From assembly GCA_003476595.1 (NCBI GenBank), contig DMTU01000144.1, positions 345 through 9,368 of the forward strand: DNA of 9,024 bases, written 5' to 3'. Origin of the DNA: Acidimicrobiaceae bacterium. Lineage in GTDB: Bacteria > Actinomycetota > Acidimicrobiia > Acidimicrobiales > Salinilacustritrichaceae. A model generated the notes under the pieces. That model saw only the letters and a list, made by a program, of their open reading frames with translations. It was not told the DNA's origin and made no database searches. Positions within the stretch are counted from its first letter, which is position 1. Each line of letters begins with the position of its first letter. Below, piece after piece: positions 6,208 through 9,024 of the stretch. Both the position numbers and the translations under genes were made by a program.

Positions 6208-7089
6208 GTGTCCCTGTACGAGCTCCACCACCGTCCCGACCTGGACGCACCGATCCTGCTCGTCGCGCTCGACGGGTGGATCGACGCCGGCGGGGCGGCG
6301 GCACGGGCGGTCGAGTCCATCGTCGCCCAGGGCGAGTCCACCCACGTGGCGACCTTCGACGCCGATGCCCTGCTCGACTTCCGGGCCCGGCGACCGATCC
6401 TGCACCTCGTGGACGGGGTGAACACCGGGCTGACCTGGTCGGCCACCGAGCTGCACGCCACGGTGGCACCGAACGGCACCGACGTGCTGCTGCTCACCGG
6501 CGTCGAGCCCGACCACGCCTGGAACGCCTTCGCCGATTCGGTGCTCGCCCTCGCCGTCGAGCTGGGGTGCCGGATGCAGATCGGCCTCGGCGCCTACCCG
6601 GCCGCCGCGCCCCACACCCGGCCCGTCCAGCTCTCCGCCACCGCCTCCACCGACGACCTCGCCGCCCAGGTCGGGCTCGTCCGGGGCACCGTCGACGTCC
6701 CCGCCGGCATCGAGGCGGTGCTCGAGCAGCGCTTCGCCGGCATCGGGCTGCCCGCGGTCGGCGTGTGGGCCCAGGTGCCCCACTACGTGGCCGCGATGCG
6801 CTACCCGGCGGCGGCGGCACGCCTCATCGAGGGCCTCAACCTGGTGGCCGGCACCGACTTCGGCACCGAGGACCTCGACACCGAGATCGGCGCGATGCGC
6901 ACCCGCATCGACGAGCTCGTCGAGTCCAACCCGCAGCACGTGGCGATGATCCGCCAGCTCGAGGAGGCCTACGACGAGTCCCTCGAGGCGATGGCCGGCG
7001 ACGAGCCCTCCCTCGGCGGCGGGGAGCTCCCCTCCGGCGACGAGCTGGCCGAGGAGCTGCAGCGCTTCCTCCGGGAGCAGGGCGACTGA
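6208..7089 (+). CDS. PAC2-family protein (proteasome assembly chaperone-like)
   Basis: This 293-aa protein matches the bacterial PAC2 family, whose eukaryotic members help assemble 20S proteasomes and which in actinobacteria includes conserved proteins of unproven function. Recognisable family features are YELHHRPDLDAPILLVALDG, then GWIDAG (23-28), DFRARRP (57-63), LLTGVEPDHAW (95-105), LGAYPAAAPHTRP (127-139) and VPHYV (190-194). The C-terminal 60 residues are helical and acidic. No C-terminal HbYX proteasome-docking motif is present; the protein ends in EQGD. The GTG at 6208 lies five bases after the phosphotransferase stop, which implies cotranscription and probably coupled translation. 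A proteasome link is known for the superfamily, but nothing else in this window supports it. Confidence 0.87.
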   Translation: MSLYELHHRPDLDAPILLVALDGWIDAGGAAARAVESIVAQGESTHVATFDADALLDFRARRPILHLVDGVNTGLTWSATELHATVAPNGTDVLLLTGVEPDHAWNAFADSVLALAVELGCRMQIGLGAYPAAAPHTRPVQLSATASTDDLAAQVGLVRGTVDVPAGIEAVLEQRFAGIGLPAVGVWAQVPHYVAAMRYPAAAARLIEGLNLVAGTDFGTEDLDTEIGAMRTRIDELVESNPQHVAMIRQLEEAYDESLEAMAGDEPSLGGGELPSGDELAEELQRFLREQGD

Positions 7090-7102
7090 GGAGCCGCCGA
7101 AC

Positions 7103-7118
7103 TTGACCGGTCAGTCAA
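7103..7118. promoter_or_regulatory. Palindromic operator, TetR-family type, upstream of the oxidoreductase
   Basis: TTGACCGGTCAGTCAA has outer arms TTGAC (7103-7107) and GTCAA (7114-7118) and contains the perfect 10-bp palindrome TGACCGGTCA (7104-7113). A further CCGGTCA copy occurs at 7131-7137, across the start codon. This style of site is typical of actinobacterial TetR-family repressors of lipid and redox genes. It covers the -35 hexamer, so binding would block transcription. No TetR gene lies in the window. Confidence 0.6.
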
Positions 7119-7137
7119 GAAACGTATGATCCGGTCA
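7103..7137 (+). promoter_or_regulatory. Near-consensus leaderless promoter of the F420 oxidoreductase gene
   Basis: TTGACC (7103-7108) and TATGAT (7125-7130) are separated by 16 bases. Six bases then lead to the ATG at 7137, so the predicted transcription start is the A of the start codon. There is no Shine-Dalgarno in the gap. This is the best promoter in the window and argues that the gene is transcribed separately from the PAC2 gene, which ends at 7089. Confidence 0.8.
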
Positions 7138-8147
7138 TGAAGATCGACGGGGGCATCGGCCTCGACCTCACGACGGCTGGCGAGCAGGCGAAGGAGGCCG
7201 AGGACTTCGGCTACGACGGCATCTGGGTGCCGGAGACCTCACGGGATCCGTTCCTGCCGCTGGTCCTGGCCACCGAGCACACCGAGCGCATCGAGATCGG
7301 CACCTCCATCGCCGTGGCCTTCGCCCGCTCCCCCATGACCCTGGCCCACACGGCCTACGACCTGACCCAGTACTCGAAGGGCCGCTTCATCCTCGGCCTG
7401 GGCAGCCAGATCAAGCCCCACATCACCAAGCGCTTCTCCATGGAGTGGTCCAAGCCGGCCGCCCGCATGCGGGAGATGGTGCTGGCCATGCACGCCATCT
7501 GGGACAGCTGGATGACCGGGGCGAAGCTCGACTTCAAGGGCGACTTCTACACCCACACCCTGATGACGCCGTTCTTCAACCCCGGCCCCCACGACTACGG
7601 CCACCCCCGGGTGTTCCTCGCCGGCGTCGGCCCGCTGATGACCGAGGTCGCCGGCGAGGTCTGCGACGGGTTCTTCTGCCACGGCTTCACGACCGAGAAG
7701 TACCTCCGCGAGGTGACCCTGCCGGCGCTCGAGGCCGGGCGGCAGAAGGCCGGCAAGACCCTCGAGGGCTTCGAGATCTGCGGCCCGAGCTTCGTGGTCA
7801 CCGGCAACACCGAGGAGGAGCTGGAGGCGGCCAAGGTCGGCACCCGGCGCCAGATCGCGTTCTACGGCTCCACGCCCGCGTACCGCCCGGTCCTCGAGTG
7901 CCACGGCTGGGGCGAGCTCCAGACCGATCTCAACCGCATGTCCAAGGAGGGCAAGTGGGAGGAGATGGGCACGCTCATCGACGACGAGATCCTGTCGACG
8001 TTCGCCGTCGTGGGCGAGCCCGAGGAGATCGGCCCGGAGCTCCAGCGCCGCTACGGCGACGTCATCTCCCGGCTCAGCTTCTACGCCCCCTACGCCGGCA
8101 ACCGCGACCGCTGGCAGCGGGTGCTCGAGGACATGCGCGGTTCTTGA
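7137..8147 (+). CDS. F420-dependent LLM-class oxidoreductase (luciferase-like, TIGR03617-type)
   Basis: The 336-aa protein is a single-domain luciferase-like monooxygenase-fold enzyme, a TIM barrel expected to use reduced coenzyme F420 for hydride transfer. Barrel landmarks are KEAEDFGYDGIWVPETSRDPF (19-39), IEIGTSIAVAFARSPMTLAHTAYDL (52-76), GRFILGLGSQIKPHITKRFSMEW (82-104), PRVFLAGVGPLMTEVAGEVCDGFF (157-180) and a C-terminal STFAVVGEPEEIGPELQRRYGD (287-308). The GLGSQIKPHITKRFSM stretch resembles the TIGR03617 subgroup, whose substrates are mostly unknown. F420 rather than FMN is inferred from the subgroup. The ATG at 7137 is fixed by the promoter and by the domain start. The likely TetR operator suggests induction by a ligand. 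The stop TGA (8145-8147) directly abuts the stop of the convergent gene. Confidence 0.93.
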   Translation: MKIDGGIGLDLTTAGEQAKEAEDFGYDGIWVPETSRDPFLPLVLATEHTERIEIGTSIAVAFARSPMTLAHTAYDLTQYSKGRFILGLGSQIKPHITKRFSMEWSKPAARMREMVLAMHAIWDSWMTGAKLDFKGDFYTHTLMTPFFNPGPHDYGHPRVFLAGVGPLMTEVAGEVCDGFFCHGFTTEKYLREVTLPALEAGRQKAGKTLEGFEICGPSFVVTGNTEEELEAAKVGTRRQIAFYGSTPAYRPVLECHGWGELQTDLNRMSKEGKWEEMGTLIDDEILSTFAVVGEPEEIGPELQRRYGDVISRLSFYAPYAGNRDRWQRVLEDMRGS

Positions 8148-9023
8148 TCACGCGTTGAGCAGCAGGAGCAGGCCGGAGACGGTGTAGGCCACCATCACGG
8201 CCAGCAGCGGGTACTGGCTGAGCACGGCGGTGCGGTGCGGGTAGCGCTCCACCGCCTTGTCGTGCGCGGCGATCACGCCGGCGATGTGGCCGATGACGAT
8301 CGCCGCCACCTGGGTGTAGGCGATCTGGTCGGCCGTGACCACGGTGAAGTCGATCGTGTTCTCGGCGGTGCCGAACAGGTCCCGCCCGGAACCGAGGGGG
8401 TCCGACAGGAGGGCGAGGAAGCTCTGCCCCTCGAACACCAGCAACGAGAAGTAGTGCGCGATCGAGTAGCCGAGCACGATCGGGATCAGCGACGGACCCC
8501 AGCGCCGCGCCTGCTCCACGAGGTCGGCGTCGTCCTTGGCCAGGACACCGAGCACCCGGATGGCGACGAGGTAGGCCATCGCCACCGTGGCGATCGTCAG
8601 CAGCAGGCCGACGGTGTTGACCGCGGTCAGGTCCCACTCGCGCCGACTGCCGACCAGGTCGCTCCACCACTGGGTGCGGGTGACGCCGTCGAAGGTGGTG
8701 CCGCCGAGGACCACGAGGATCACACCGAGGCTGCCGCGCCGCAGCTCGACTGCGGCCAGACCAGAGCCTGGGACGCGCAGGCGCAGGCGACCGCGGTCGT
8801 CGCGGTGCAGCGGTGACAGCGCGCCGAGCAGGCCGAACAGCACGGCGAACCCGTCCCCGGTGCGCACCCAACCGGCACCGAACCAGCTCGAGGCCACCAG
8901 GACGACGATCGTGTAGGCGCTGATGAAGGCCGCCACGGCTGTCAGCGAGGCCGGCTCGAAGTAGGCGAGCTCGAGCCAGTGGAAGGCGAGCAGCCCCAGG
9001 GCCGCCGGCCAGTGCGACGCCCA
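8148..9023 (-). CDS. Multi-pass membrane protein, unknown function (N-terminus beyond right edge)
   Basis: The visible C-terminal 291 residues contain about six or seven hydrophobic segments, including VAAFISAYTIVVLVASSWF, the region around GSLGVILVVLGGTTFDG, TVGLLLTIATVAMAYLVAI, SLIPIVLGYSIAHYFSLLVF and the terminal LAVMVAYTVSGLLLLL. Conserved-looking motifs are GDGFAVLFGLLGALSPLHR, HYFSLLVFEGQSFLALLSDPLG, GRDLFGTAENTIDFTV and GHIAGVIAAHDKAVERYP. From memory, related actinobacterial proteins are often auto-annotated as fenitrothion hydrolase. I see no hydrolase motif and would not pass that name on as a function. The His residues in HYF, GHIAG and AHD suggest possible metal or haem binding, which is speculation. 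The frame is open to the window edge, and an internal GTG at 8936 is not the true start. It converges on the oxidoreductase gene with no gap. Confidence 0.8.
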   Translation of the reverse strand, partial: WASHWPAALGLLAFHWLELAYFEPASLTAVAAFISAYTIVVLVASSWFGAGWVRTGDGFAVLFGLLGALSPLHRDDRGRLRLRVPGSGLAAVELRRGSLGVILVVLGGTTFDGVTRTQWWSDLVGSRREWDLTAVNTVGLLLTIATVAMAYLVAIRVLGVLAKDDADLVEQARRWGPSLIPIVLGYSIAHYFSLLVFEGQSFLALLSDPLGSGRDLFGTAENTIDFTVVTADQIAYTQVAAIVIGHIAGVIAAHDKAVERYPHRTAVLSQYPLLAVMVAYTVSGLLLLLNA

Positions 9024-9024
9024 C

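Noticed and set aside
5135..6939. Long minus-strand frames (444 and 282 codons) opposite the phosphotransferase and PAC2 genes
   Set aside because: They show the His/Asp/Val/Gly-rich composition of complement shadows and no motif, and they overlap well-supported genes.
1..9024. Defence system, prophage, CRISPR array or transposon
   Set aside because: No repeats with spacers, transposase, integrase, nuclease-helicase or toxin-antitoxin signatures were seen; composition is uniform along the window.

Overview
The window is very GC-rich, with strong G/C preference at third codon positions in the genes identified. It looks like chromosomal DNA of a free-living actinobacterium. An F420-type luciferase-like oxidoreductase, a PAC2-family protein, GTG starts and apparent leaderless promoters support this. 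A deep-branching group such as Acidimicrobiia is a guess; there is no rRNA or species marker. I see no tRNA, rRNA, insertion sequence, phage gene or CRISPR array, and no gene-free stretch longer than about 120 bases.

Layout. Positions 1-2501 (minus strand) hold the DNA-uptake pair comEA and comEC, translationally overlapped; comEC runs off the left edge. Its visible C-terminal part resembles the usual metallo-beta-lactamase domain but lacks the metal-binding motif. Diverging from comEA at 2624 (plus strand) is a small ECF-type sigma factor, followed by a single-pass membrane protein with a proline/acidic tail that sits where an anti-sigma factor normally would. That pair ends at a 17-bp hairpin (3948-3985), which also contains the end of the convergent gene from the other side.

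Positions 3965-5057 (minus strand) hold a thioredoxin-TPR protein of the CnoX/YbbN type and, downstream of it, a 111-aa protein with an HEYEH zincin-like motif. A 116-bp divergent region (5058-5173) separates these from a plus-strand pair: an ACAD10/11-like phosphotransferase and a PAC2-family protein, 5 bases apart. The two divergent promoters carry the same decamer, TAGGTTGGCG, in inverted orientation.

From 7137 a luciferase-like F420-dependent oxidoreductase has its own near-consensus promoter, which places the transcription start on the ATG and overlaps a palindrome typical of TetR-family operators. Its stop codon abuts the stop codon of a convergent multi-pass membrane protein that leaves the window at the right edge.

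Most of this is ordinary core chromosome. I do not see a convincing new multi-gene system. The points worth a second look are the degenerate ComEC domain, the sigma/putative anti-sigma pair, the mini-zincin, and the regulatory DNA at 3948-3985, 5058-5173 and 7103-7137.
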